Positions 12,610 through 24,400 of a DNA stretch of 64,000 nucleotides are shown piece by piece (the stretch's first letter is position 1; each line of letters starts with the position of its first letter). The position numbers and the translations under genes were made by a program. The notes below the pieces were generated by a model. The model did no database searches, was not told the origin of the DNA, and worked only from the letters and a program-made list of their open reading frames with translations. Source of the DNA: Zerene cesonia (lineage: Eukaryota; Arthropoda; Insecta; Lepidoptera; Pieridae); NCBI RefSeq assembly GCF_012273895.1, contig NC_052110.1, positions 3,348,001-3,412,000 of the forward strand, given 5' to 3'.

Positions 12610-14545
12610 CTGTAATAAAAGAAAAACTACTAGTAATATTGCATTGCTTTAGGAAAATAGAATTAATACAATTTTATTGAAGAAAACTTAGTGTAATGGT
12701 CTAATTTAAATTCAAGTTCGTTTTAAATGAAATTACAAAGCCATATTTTAATAATAAATAATAATACGTTCAAAAGTAAACTACATTATCTAAGTGACAA
12801 TTGCTTTATTGTAAACGATTTTTATTAATTTTCATTCCATTCCTCGTTGTTGTGATCCACGTACGTGGTCTTTGACATTTTGTTTTGCACGAAATGCTTG
12901 AATTCTTAACTTGTTTACGTTTTTTTAGCTCTATATGATTCGCATATAAAGTTGATTTTTTCGTACGATGTGTAAGTTTTTGACGATCCTCAATTGTACT
13001 TCTCGTGACTGAAGTACTATGAAATGTGGACGAGTAAATAACATCTGTATGTGATGATGAATTTGTTGTATCAGTATCTCCATTTGTACTAAGGGGCTGT
13101 GTGTTTGCCGTAAATATTTCATTCGATTCATGAGTTATAGGCCACTTGACTAATAATTCTAAAGTCGTATCCCATGTTTTAGGACGATTACAATCATGCA
13201 AACAAATAATAGATTTGCCGTTCACAATCGTTGAACTCTGCTGCAGGTGCTCTGTCAACATAGTATTTTTTGACGTTATTTTTCTATGCATCGTTGTAGT
13301 TATGTGTTTCTTCAGAGGAGAATTTGGGAGATCTTTAGTGATCTTGTGGCTATTTAATATTGGAAATGTATGAGAATGGTTTAAGGATATATTCGTTGAT
13401 TCTGATTCCATATTATGTTCGTAAGGCGTGGTTATTTCAGAATTACTGACAAACAAGTAATAAGGTATTGTCGCTATGATTTCAGTTGTTGTCTCCCAAG
13501 TTTGAGGTCTGTCACAACACAGTAGTACAGAATTATTCCCGGGCTGTGTTGTGTTATGTGTACTTGTATATTTAGGCTTGTTATTTATAGAATCGTTAAC
13601 TTTCATGGAAACCGATGTTATAGAACTAATTTGAAAGTCTGAATCTGTCATAGATGGTCTCATATTGAAGGTAGTAAAATTTTCAGTTTTTTTAGATAGA
13701 ACTTCTTTGGAAGAATTGGTACTACAAGTACTATCTATAGAAGAATTTCGAGAGGTTGTAGTTAATATTTGTGTCTCATTTTTAATACCATCATTGTACG
13801 TTGTAGTTTTTGATAAGTCTTTCGACGTGAAAGTAGTCAATCCCATGTAACTAGCACAGAACAGTATGTATGTTTCCTGATAACCTGTAAATTACACAAC
13901 ACGTATATGTACGAAATGTCATTTCGGATAAAAAGCAACAATGTTATAAGCAAGTAAAGTAAAAATAACATAAAATAAATGTGGAGTAAAACTAGTTCAC
14001 AATTTTAAAATCTTTATTTAGTACATGCTTTGTCTTAATAAACTAGCATGTGAAATCTTGCACACCGGAGGTACATTGGCTGTTTACTTTTGTCATGTAT
14101 TCTGAAAGAGAATGAAACTGTTTTTAGACTACAATATATCAATTATTTTGTAATATGTACAAGCCAAATCTAGTTTTACTCCCTTGTAGACTGGTACAAA
14201 GTTAAAAAAAACCTTAAATTAATTATACTGGCACCTCGTTCATAAACACTACTAGAAATCCCTTTTTTGACTAAAATATCCAAAAATTCCGTCATAGACT
14301 TGTTTCAATACGAATGCAATAAGATATATTAACGTTCCTTGATCTTTGCGTTAGCTCTTTTACAAAATCATACTGTTCTACATATCTTTATGAAATTGTT
14401 ACATACGTGTTCCATAATCACAGTTATATTCGTACATATCGCACTGATCAAGGAAGCTGCGTCGGGTGCATCCATCGGGAGATGTTGCGCAAACCATTCT
14501 ACTGTCGTGGATACAAGTGGAAGCCATGTTGCAGTAGTTGACGGG
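12327..14545 (-). CDS. Kazal-like secreted-type gene with three alternative 3' ends (5' incomplete)
   Basis: The shared exon 14407-14545 reads, in one frame, a six-cysteine unit of the form C-x5-C-x7-C-x6-C-x8-C-x6-C, including S-F-L-D-Q-C-D-M-Y-E-Y-N-C. It ends in phase 1 at a good GTATGT donor. Three downstream exons all open with phase-1-compatible acceptors: 14043-14101 (19 codons with stop), 12806-13884 (long, Ser/Thr-rich) and 12327-12609 (about 94 codons). The first two add Y-x7-C at identical spacing, as expected for the end of the same cysteine domain. The fold resembles Kazal-type protease inhibitors, so an extracellular inhibitor role is inferred. The exon starts in phase 0 at an acceptor, so a signal-peptide exon must lie further upstream on this strand; I could not identify it. 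Neighbouring transporter A converges on it. Confidence 0.7.
12806..13884 (-). CDS. Alternative terminal exon 2: Ser/Thr-rich with three C-RP-TW-TT repeats
   Basis: This open exon starts at the acceptor tttacag (13885-13886) and ends in TAA at 12806; it holds about 358 codons. It opens with Y-Q-E-T-Y-I-L-F-C, which completes the Kazal-like domain, followed by long low-complexity Ser/Thr/Asn-rich spacers likely to be heavily O-glycosylated. Three spaced copies of C-x-RP-x-TW-x-TT are present: C-D-R-P-Q-T-W-E-T-T (near 13484-13518), C-N-R-P-K-T-W-D-T-T (13162-13200) and C-Q-R-P-R-T-W-I-T-T (12842-12889). A mucin-like extracellular protein is inferred. I do not recognise a named family. Confidence 0.6.
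14013..14018 (-). terminator. Polyadenylation signal for the short Kazal-like form
   Basis: An AATAAA on the minus strand lies 24 bp after the stop of the short terminal exon. Its presence between the alternative 3' exons supports a genuine short transcript. Confidence 0.5.
14043..14101 (-). CDS. Alternative terminal exon 1: short Kazal-like C-terminus
   Basis: The acceptor ctctttcag opens a 59-nt exon in the phase needed by the donor at 14406. Joined, the frame reads N-C-D-Y-G-T-Q-Y-M-T-K-V, continues to two more cysteines and stops at TAG. An AATAAA on the minus strand follows 24 bp after the stop (14013-14018). This gives a compact secreted-type single-domain product. Confidence 0.6.
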
Positions 14546-14689
14546 CTTGTGAATTGTGAAAGAAGTTTTCCATTATTAACTCTTTGGATTAAATAGAGTT
14601 TAAACATGTAGATCATTACAGAGGCTATGTCTTTTTCAATTGATTAGTAGCTTTTTAGTTACGCTTGCGTAGTCTATGGAAAAAGGGAT

Positions 14690-14850
14690 TAAACCGCACA
14701 GTACACGTCCCCATGAGATTCCCTATTATCCTATGTCTTTTCTCGGGTTTCAAACTATCTCTATACCAAATTTCATACTAATCGGTTCAGTGGTTTAGAC
14801 GTGGAGAGGAGACTGACAGACAGGGTTAATGTCGCATTTACAAAAAAAGT
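14690..14850 (+). repeat. Retroelement or Helitron-like tail fragment
   Basis: It contains the blocks 'ctctataccaaatttcatac', 'atcggttcagtggtttagac' and 'gactgacagacagggttaat', which recur at 36640-36750 and 60900-61035. This is a widespread dispersed tail in lepidopteran genomes. Confidence 0.55.
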
Positions 14851-16577
14851 AAAGTTTGGTTTTGGGTATTTACCGATACTTATATCTTAATGATGGAATT
14901 CGTTAGCTCTAAATGTGAGGTAATAAAAACCAAGCCTTTATTTGAATATTACAATAGACTTTTATAGATCGAGCACAATACATTCGACACAATACGTTCT
15001 ACTGATATGAGAGAACAAAGTAACACCTTTGTAAAAATTTCAATGTATACAATATGACGATATTAAATACTTAGTTTACGAGTTCATGACTAATGTAATG
15101 AGTGTTTGTACAGCCGTAAAATCGTTTTAAATACTCATAATCTTCTTATTAACATGAATACATATTTTTACCCGATTAAGTCACACAAAAAATTAACATG
15201 GAGCATTTCACGTGAAGCAGGCAGCGAAATAATAAATTCTATATTTAGTACAACTGGCGACAATACTCTTTGATGATAGAATCAACTAAATTGTCTTATT
15301 TGCTCTTATACAGAATAAGAAAATGATAGAATCCTGGTCATTCTTATCAGGATAGTAAGCCAAACTCATGAAATTATTGTACCGTCACCGAACCTTCTAC
15401 AATGTTCGAATTAAATATGTCCGTTTAAAACTTTAAAGTGGGTCAAAATCGAGTGTAAAGAGCCGGTCACATATATAACATATATTAACATTCAAACATA
15501 CAGATGAAGCTTCCGATTTCAGATATATTTTAGTAGACATATTATAAAAATGTAAAATTTGCCTATGCAGGATTACTTTTCAAAATAGAGGTCTTTGAGA
15601 ATTTCAGTAAACGTAATGTACGTATTCGATCGTCATTGTGAGTTGATAAATAGTAATTTTTATGCGAATTGAAGCCTAAATAACATCCTACGTTTAATAA
15701 CCTTTTTTATCTTCACATTTTAAATTTAAAATTAAGATATTTTTAAATTAAAAGGAAATTATACTTTTTTTTCTCGTAAAAATCGATTAGCACATTTTTA
15801 AATTCGTTTAGATCATTAAATAAATAGCTTATTTTATATTATCTTTTAACTTCAAACCAAGTTTTATAGTCGGCTTTATACGAAGCATTTAAAAACAGAT
15901 GAACGATTACAATTAGAATTTTCGTACAAAAAAAAATTATTACATACGTATGATAAATGTTGCTCCGACCAGTTCAATAATAGAGCTGAAATAAATGTTG
16001 TCATGTACCTTAACGAAAGCAAACATCAAAAATCTATTTTTTTTTTTGGTTTTGTATCATCCGCGCTTTTCATCATGTTTGTGGAACTTTGAAACAGACT
16101 AAAACCACCAGAGCAACACGACCATATTTTAAGAACTTTTTGGTTAAATTAAGTCCCAATATTAAATAGATTATTTATAGCCTAAGAACTTACCAAATAT
16201 CAAAATATGAAACATATTTTTATTTGTAACAAGGCATTTCTAGATTATGTTCAAAAACATTATACTGGAATTGTTTGTTATACGACTTCAAAACAATAAA
16301 ATAAGTGGCGAAATCGGAGATTGGAAATTAAATCCTGCGGATGTATATGTTACTGAAACAAACCAATTTTAACGATGACGAAATAATAATAAAAATTATA
16401 TTTTCCAATGATTTTAAAGACGTTCGTCTGGATGTTCATTGATAGTTGTTAAATTATTTAATAAATGGAATAGATTTCGCTATTTCTATTTCTTTAGAAA
16501 ATACAGAAGAAAACCTACATGGTAAAGAAATTGACAAACAATAGGGAAAGGAAAGGCATAGATAAAGTAACAAGAAG

Positions 16578-16738
16578 TAAAAATCCGGGGTTCGATTCTG
16601 GATGGAGAAAAAAATGTCTTAGTCTTGCAGGATACTACAGAAGGCTGATTGCCAAATTCAAAAATCGATCAATGATATAGATGTGCTTGCTGCTCCATAC
16701 GACCATACCCCACAAAGGGACATGTGTCTTCACTTTTA
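16578..16738 (+). repeat. tRNA-headed SINE, family D, decayed copy
   Basis: It has a B-box-like 'ggggttcgattctgg', then 'aatgtcttagtcttgcagga' and 'cagaaggctgattgcc', ending 'gtgtcttcactttt'. This follows the order of the intact minus-strand copy at 45639-45850. The 5' head is missing. Confidence 0.55.
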
Positions 16739-18432
16739 TGATGTTATATTTCTTAATATACCGATACAAGACAAGCACGATGATATAATTTTGTTATAAT
16801 GATAATTGTAAGATACCGGTATGTCACCATTGATAATAGTACCTAGTTTCATAAATAATCCGCTCAGCATACTATACAGGATGTCCCCATAGATTGTACA
16901 CTTTACAGATCGTGTCGCGCATGTGATCCTGTGCTCTATAGCACTTATAGTTATGCATATGCTAATTGCGTAAAAATATGAAAACAACGTAACGTTCGAA
17001 AAAAAATCCTTAAACTTTTTGTATTTATACATCCTCTAGCTTCGCGCAGCCGGCATATTCTAAACCGTTAATGTGGGTATTGTATCTATGAAAACAATCT
17101 TATACTTAAGCGCGCCAGCGGATGGCAAAGGGCAAACCGGTTCAGGATTGCCAGTTGCATACAAAGAATTTAAGTATTCGTCTGATGAAATGCGTCTGTT
17201 ACTTCTGGTAATACAAGTTACAAATATTTGACTAAGAAGTATCACATCAACACGATTTGTCATTTTTGTCATATTTATGTCGTAGGTAATTAATCTTCGC
17301 AACCACTTCATTGGGTAAATCCTTAAGAAAATAGACAGTGCTTATAACATATGTCATTTCTTAGAAGAATTAACAGATCTGCTTATTTTATTATCTTGAC
17401 TGATTCATTTATCATACATAGAGAATGCTAAAACTAACATAAGGTAAGTAGAACATTACATCTGATTCATTTAATTTAAATAGCCGATGATATTATTTTC
17501 TAAGTGCACAACCTTACTAGTTCAAATTATAACTTTAACGTTTATATTAATTCATTGTTTTTTTAATGTTACTCATTTAAACTTATGAAGTAGAACTTAT
17601 GTAAACTTATGTGTGTCTATTACTTCTGAGTTATTCGTTCGACAATTTAATCACTCCATAATTTGTATGCAGATTGACTTTCCGGTGATGCGACATGCAT
17701 TCCCATAGTTTTCATTATGGACTGGAGGAGATAAATTTTTCATCCCTTGTGTATCCATCATCCCTCAATGTACCTTTAGATGAATACACGGTGTAGGTGC
17801 TACAACATTTTATACATTTTTTTTTAATTGTGGGTATATATGCAAATATATATATATACATATCCTAAAGAACCGGGTCTTGATGTGATAATAAAAAATA
17901 ATTGAAAACTTCAATTTAAAGTGGCCTTGATGAACAGATCAAATTATAAATTATCGAGATCCACTTTTGAAAATAAATCATGAACGATTTATAATTATTT
18001 CGTTATTAACCCACAAAACAATACTATAAGATCTAAACAAAAGCCCACCTGAAAGTACATACTATGCAATGCAATCACTCTAAATTATAATTAATTTATC
18101 TTACTAAATAACTAATGACTTTGAAACAAATCGATTTATGATATGCTACTCAAACAATATTAACCTGAAATTACAGACTTCATTAGTTCTCGACGTCTTA
18201 TCTGTATATCGTCTCAAATAAGTGACAGCCGTCACTATCATAAGCACTCCATTTAATATTTACCGTCAGAACGATGCAGGTGTCTGTGTCACTGCTCTGT
18301 ATCGGTTAAAAAAAACCTCTAGCGCGGGAAATCCAACGTGATACACATTTTTGTTTTAATTTTTAAAAATAAATTAGAATCAAAGTGTATATCAGTATTA
18401 TTATGATTTAGAACGTAATGTTTTTACCAAAG

Positions 18433-18440
18433 TATATTTA
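18433..18440 (+). promoter_or_regulatory. Possible TATA element of transporter B
   Basis: TATATTTA lies about 45 bp before the start codon of transporter B, and the ATG itself sits in a good context (tcaaaATGG). In such AT-rich DNA a chance match is likely, so this is weak. Confidence 0.25.
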
Positions 18441-18480
18441 AGGCATTTATTTAGTGATTATTCGCAACAAATAGTTCAAA

Positions 18481-21400
18481 ATGGTGATAAAATTACAAAT
18501 AGATGATAAGGCCCCGACCGTAAGTCGGATCAGATCCATAGGAGCACAGGTAAGTGATATTAATTTTTATAAATTTCAAATAAATAAATAAAAAACAGTG
18601 TTATCATATGACAGCCTAATTGCCTTTTAATTATCAGACCTATTTCTACCGGACAAGAAAACAAACGGTTAAAAAACGAATGCAGTTGGTTTTGAAATTG
18701 AAATTGTGTATATGCTTCATACAACAATATGAAAGTGCGGGTATTTATAATTGAAGTTATAAACTGTATGATAATATTTGCTTCGAACATGCAACGTTCA
18801 TTTGTTACCGTAAAACGTTTTTATAAGTTTAAAAGGGTATCGCATTTGGCATCACATACTAATTATGTATATAATATTGAATCGAATCGTAAAATATATT
18901 TACACATATTTATTTGGCACATGATGTTTGAATAGAGAGTTCAATAAGTAGATTCGATCTACAGTTACAAAAGATTCTTTTATAGGCTCAATTTAAATAA
19001 ATTACATCCATTATGTTCATTTTGTACTGCAACTGTAGTTAGGCAATCTTATACTTACCTCTTGCTTTGAGCTCGACTTCCTTATAATTCAATCGCTACT
19101 AAATTGGAAAGATTTTATAATCTAAGTTACGTTTAGTAAATATAGGTAGGTTATTGTAAATATATAGTGTATAAATATGTAGGTAATAGATATAAGACAA
19201 TTTTAAAAAACGACTTCATAATAAAATCGGTCAAGTGTGAGTTGAATTCGTTAAGTTAAAGAGCATCTATTTCATTTCATTTCGTTTAAAAATTTTAAAT
19301 GCCAGACTATCATATATATGCCATTAGGCTGAAAAACCAGACAGATAGACAGAAATACAGAGGGATAGCGAAGTCATAGTAATCGAAGTCATAGTCATAA
19401 GGAACCCTAAGAATCTAGTAACTACGAATAAACGAACAAATCTTACGACACAACCGTCAGCTGACTGAACATTTAAGCATGTTCCTCAGATACCCCATTT
19501 TGAAACAGATTTTTACATGTATTATCAACATATATCTTTAGTTTCAGACGTGACTAATTTACGAAAACCGACGCAACATAAGATCCATGATTCTATATAC
19601 ATTTGTATAGAAGATAACAATGTTTTATTCAATGGATCTTTGTTTGTTTGCGCATTTATCAACAAGCATTATTTAATATGTATTAACGTTTTTCATTTAT
19701 ACACTAATAAATTTTTATTTACTTTATACAGTTTATTATCAACCTAGAAACGTGTAGGAATCGTAAAAATAGAATAATTGTTTAATGAATTATCTGCAAA
19801 AATGTAGGGAAAATGTAAAAATGTATTCAAAATCTACCTTAACTTTCCATCTTATTGCACGGTATAACGGTATATAAATGGATAAACAAATATATAATTA
19901 TTTCAGCTTTCGTATTTACTTTCGTATGTGTCAAAACAAAAAATCAATCAATTGTACCTCAATTANNNNNNNNNNNNNNNNNNNNNNNNNNNNNNNNNNN
20001 NNNNNNNNNNNNNNNNNNNNNNNNNNNNNNNNNNNNNNNNNNNNNNNNNNNNNNNNNNNNNNNNNNNNNNNNNNNNNNNNNNNNNNNNNNNNNNNNNNNN
20101 NNNNNNNNNNNNNNNNNNNNNNNNNNNNNNNNNNNNNNNNNNNNNNNNNNNNNNNNNNNNNNNNNNNNNNNNNNNNNNNNNNNNNNNNNNNNNNNNNNNN
20201 NNNNNNNNNNNNNNNNNNNNNNNNNNNNNNNNNNNNNNNNNNNNNNNNNNNNNNNNNNNNNNNNNNNNNNNNNNNNNNNNNNNNNNNNNNNNNNNNNNNN
20301 NNNNNNNNNNNNNNNNNNNNNNNNNNNNNNNNNNNNNNNNNNNNNNNNNNNNNNNNNNNNNNNNNNNNNNNNNNNNNNNNNNNNNNNNNNNNNNNNNNNN
20401 NNNNNNNNNNNNNNNNNNNNNNNNNNNNNNNNNNNNNNNNNNNNNNNNNNNNNNNNNNNNNNNNNNNNNNNNNNNNNNNNNNNNNNNNNNNNNNNNNNNN
20501 NNNNNNNNNNNNNNNNNNNNNNNNNNNNNNNNNNNNNNNNNNNNNNNNNNNNNNNNNNNNNNNNNNNNNNNNNNNNNNNNNNNNNNNNNNNNNNNNNNNN
20601 NNNNNNNNNNNNNNNNNNNNNNNNNNNNNNNNNNNNNNNNNNNNNNNNNNNNNNNNNNNNNNNNNNNNNNNNNNNNNNNNNNNNNNNNNNNNNNNNNNNN
20701 NNNNNNNNNNNNNNNNNNNNNNNNNNNNNNNNNNNNNNNNNNNNNNNNNNNNNNNNNNNNNNNNNNNNNNNNNNNNNNNNNNNNNNNNNNNNNNNNNNNN
20801 NNNNNNNNNNNNNNNNNNNNNNNNNNNNNNNNNNNNNNNNNNNNNNNNNNNNNNNNNNNNNNNNNNNNNNNNNNNNNNNNNNNNNNNNNNNNNNNNNNNN
20901 NNNNNNNNNNNNNNNNNNNNNNNNNNNNNNNNNNNNNNNNNNNNNNNNNNNNNNNNNNNNNNNNNACTTCATAGAAATAGATGTCCATGATACATTGATT
21001 GAATGAACTCCAATTGAATAAAATAATAATAAGACGGCGCCAAGTAAAATGTGCGTCTTCAAATTAGCGGCATTGTGTGTAATAAACAATGCAATTACAA
21101 TACATGTAAATCTTCTTTAATTCTGTTATTGTTTTGTTGTATAAAACTGCTAATAGCTTACAATCTGCTAGTGCCTTATTATTTATTTCGCTTGTATATA
21201 AATTTCTTTCAAACATCGATAATATATTATACTTCACTGTACAACGTTAAATTACGCGATGACATATGTAAGGTACTTGAAGCATGCAAAGGTTTTTACT
21301 GTATAAATGAATTTTTAATTCAGCAATTTATAACGTACTGAATTGATTGCAAATTTTTATTGCTCTAAAACAAAACTTCAATAAAACTTAAAATTACTAT

Positions 21401-24400
21401 CTAAACAAATGGTGGTCCTTATCGCTATATAGCGGATACTTCCAGACAACCAGACGTACGGAGAGAAATAAGATAGAGGAAAGGAGTAGGCCAGAGCATA
21501 AAAAAATACGAAATATTATGTCATGCGCTGAATAACTATACGAGATTTATTTTGGATAGAGTAATTATTACTGGAACGGATGAACAAGATAATAAGCTCT
21601 GGATACTAGTTCTATAGTTTAGCATGAAGGTAATAATTTGCTTCGTATTACATGAACGATCTCACTTAATACGAAACTAAATACTTACCTTTGTTACTTA
21701 AAAACTTAGACCTACTTAAATAATACAGATGTCTTTGTTTGCAAAAAAAATATATATATCCGCATTGTTTAGTACAATTGCCTATTATATGCCTATTTCG
21801 TATGGAGTATCGTGATGCGCTTGCGTGACTAATATAACGGACATTCAAATCGTTTAATATGTTTCTCTTAAACGTAATACAATAAGTTTCGTTACGCACT
21901 TATAGAATTAACATACCAAAAAAATATTCCTTTGGAAGCGAGTTCAACTAGCAGGCCTATACAGAAGTATACATAATATAAAATTGTTTATGAACGGTTT
22001 GCCAGCATTTTATATGCGGTCTTTCTTAAAAGCGATTTTCGATACAATAATACTTGAATTACGCATAGTGCATAAACTTACTATCCTACTTCCTACTATC
22101 CTTCCTACTAATATTATAAATGCGAAAGTTTGTAGAGATGTGTGTTTGTTACTCTTTCACGCAAAAACTACTCAGCCGATTGCAATGTAACTTAGTACGT
22201 AGACAGCTGAACAACTGGAATAACATATTGGCAACTTTTTATCTCGATATCCCTACGCGATACGGACTTACGTGGGTGAAACCGCGGGGCGCAGCTAGTA
22301 TACTCATAAATTGACAATTTCCTACAATAATAAGGACTAAAATCCAAAATATTAGAAATATGTCTGCTATGATATCAACGTTGTATTCTGTTGAAACTAA
22401 AATGTACACAATTTCTCAAAATCTAAATATTGCCCACTATTTAATTTTTAGTTTTATAGCATTGAAATGCTTTATAAATGAGAAATTTTGAAAGAATAGA
22501 AAAAATTTGATCACGAGGCAGGATTCGAACCTGCGTTTCTTAGGCACATGAAACCGAAAGAGTAGAAGAAATTCGATTACTGTGGCAGGATCACGGGTGG
22601 CCGAGAGGCTAGGCGTTGCTACGGTTAGGCAAGAAACTATTATTTCAAAATTCAAAAACTATTCTTTCAAAATTTCTCATTTATTGCCCACTATTTCTAC
22701 GCTTCTGTGGCTCGACTTATATTCAAAGAATGATTGCTATTGAATTCATATATAGGCTCAACATTATTTTTTCTTTTCTTTTTAATAATCGGATCATTCT
22801 GATTCTAGTAAAAACGGGTTATTTAAATAAATCTTAGAACAATAACATACTCTAATTACCAACATTTTCAACCAACTCTAAAAAAATAGGTTATCAATTC
22901 GATTGTATTTATTTTGTGCGTGTAACCTCATATCTTACTTCTGGATGAACCGATTTTTATGATTCTTTTTTTTTTATAACCTGATGCCTCCTAAATGGTC
23001 TAATATATTTACAGTCCTTCATCTACATGCAAATTTAAGTATAAATAAATTAATTTTTATTGCTATGTACCTTTCCTATTAAGCAGTACAGTCATCTTGT
23101 ATGCCATAAAGCATACAAATGTACGATATACCTCTACAAAAATACTAGACACCTTCAGCACATTTTTTTGTTAATACAAGATAAACTGTTATCATCAAAG
23201 CGTCTGGTGTTAGTTAGGTTACATCTTGCATTCCATAAATAATCCTCTCCTTACATTTCTAATGATCTTTAATTGTCCCTCTTAGGGAACTAGTAAGGTT
23301 CAAGGATGTAGTCATTATTCAAACAGTTTTATCGTACAAAACATTTCTTATCCTAATGAATTATTTATCATAAATTTAACTTTCGAATATGTGAAGTAAG
23401 AACACTTAAAAAATAATTGGAGGGGCCATTAGGTCCATGATAAACAGAACCTGTAATCATTAACCCGTTCCTCGAACGTTGATCCTGACCAACTCAGTAT
23501 TAATGTATCAATGTTCCAGTTCAAAAAAAAAGAACTTTGTGCATTTAAATTTTACAACAAACATATAAAGAAAAAATTTGATCACGAGGCGGGATTCGAT
23601 CCCGCGTTATTTCCAAACGTAGCAACACCTAGCCTCTCGGCCACCCTTGTTCCCGCCATAGTAATCGAAATTCTCTTCTTTTCTATTCTTTCAAAATTTC
23701 TCATTTATAAAGCATTTCAATGCTATAAAACTAAAAACTAAATCCATATATAGTTAGAATGATTCTCTCCATATATCACTATAACAATGGTTCATGTATG
23801 TGAATGTTATATGTTAAACTTTAATCTACTAAATAATTTTTTCTCAACTTAAATTTAAATTGGAAAACCAAAAATATTTTAAGCCAATAATCAACTAATT
23901 AACGAAGGGCACAAATATTTTCTTTTTTCTATACAATTGTTCACTAATTTTGCATATAAGTAATATATTAAACAATGTTTATATATGAATTTTGGGATAG
24001 ATTGAGGCCGTAAATAAAGTATGTATATATAGAACGCAACGTACGTATATTATCAAACCAATAAATAGATAGGTATTGTCATTTAAATTTATGCGACATT
24101 TTTTTAGATTTTATTAATCTACAAAAGTTATATGTAAACGAGTGAATGTTTTATATAAATACCCTTTCACACCACGCGGCCTAACGGAACTTTATGAATA
24201 CGAATATGGGATAAACAATAATATTTGATTTTTAACTTTTTCAGGCAATAGCAACTATGTCTCCAAATCTCTTGCTATTGAACCTGGGTATGGCCATAAG
24301 CTTCGCTACAATTGCGTTGCCGGATCTTTTAAATGCTAAAGAAGGTCTCTCACTTGACGAAACACAGGCTTCGTGGTTCGGTAAGATTCGATCAGTTTAC

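Larger units (their letters stand above)
14546..18480. other. Intergenic region between the Kazal-like gene and transporter B
   Basis: No exon could be supported. The missing 5' exon of the Kazal-like gene may lie here. One minus-strand candidate, 16193-16214, reads M-F-H-I-L-I-F and ends at a strong GTAAGT donor, but its phase does not fit the 14545 exon directly. Repeats present: a retroelement tail (about 14690-14850) and a decayed tRNA-SINE (16578-16738). The last 150 bp before 18481 are the promoter and leader of transporter B. Confidence 0.5.
18550..24244 (+). other. Intron 1 of transporter B
   Basis: This long intron holds the assembly gap, a Helitron-like piece (22103-22299) and two fold-back tRNA-like SINEs (22443-22681 and 23573-23742). 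No other coding exon could be supported. Confidence 0.7.

Noticed and set aside
13146..13850. Plus-strand frames opposite the Ser/Thr-rich exon
   Set aside because: They are antisense shadows. The minus-strand frame has splice-phase links and repeated motifs.
14368..14616. Minus-strand 82-aa frame overlapping the Kazal-like exon
   Set aside because: It is a different frame of the same DNA. The Cys-patterned frame has matching acceptor, donor and downstream exon phases.
16736..17311. Two minus-strand frames of 98 and 83 aa
   Set aside because: They have a hydrophobic stretch and a few cysteines, but no convincing splice links to the Kazal-like gene and no family match. They were considered as its missing 5' exon and not supported.
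19855..21089. Long open frames on both strands
   Set aside because: They are made almost wholly of N and have no coding support.
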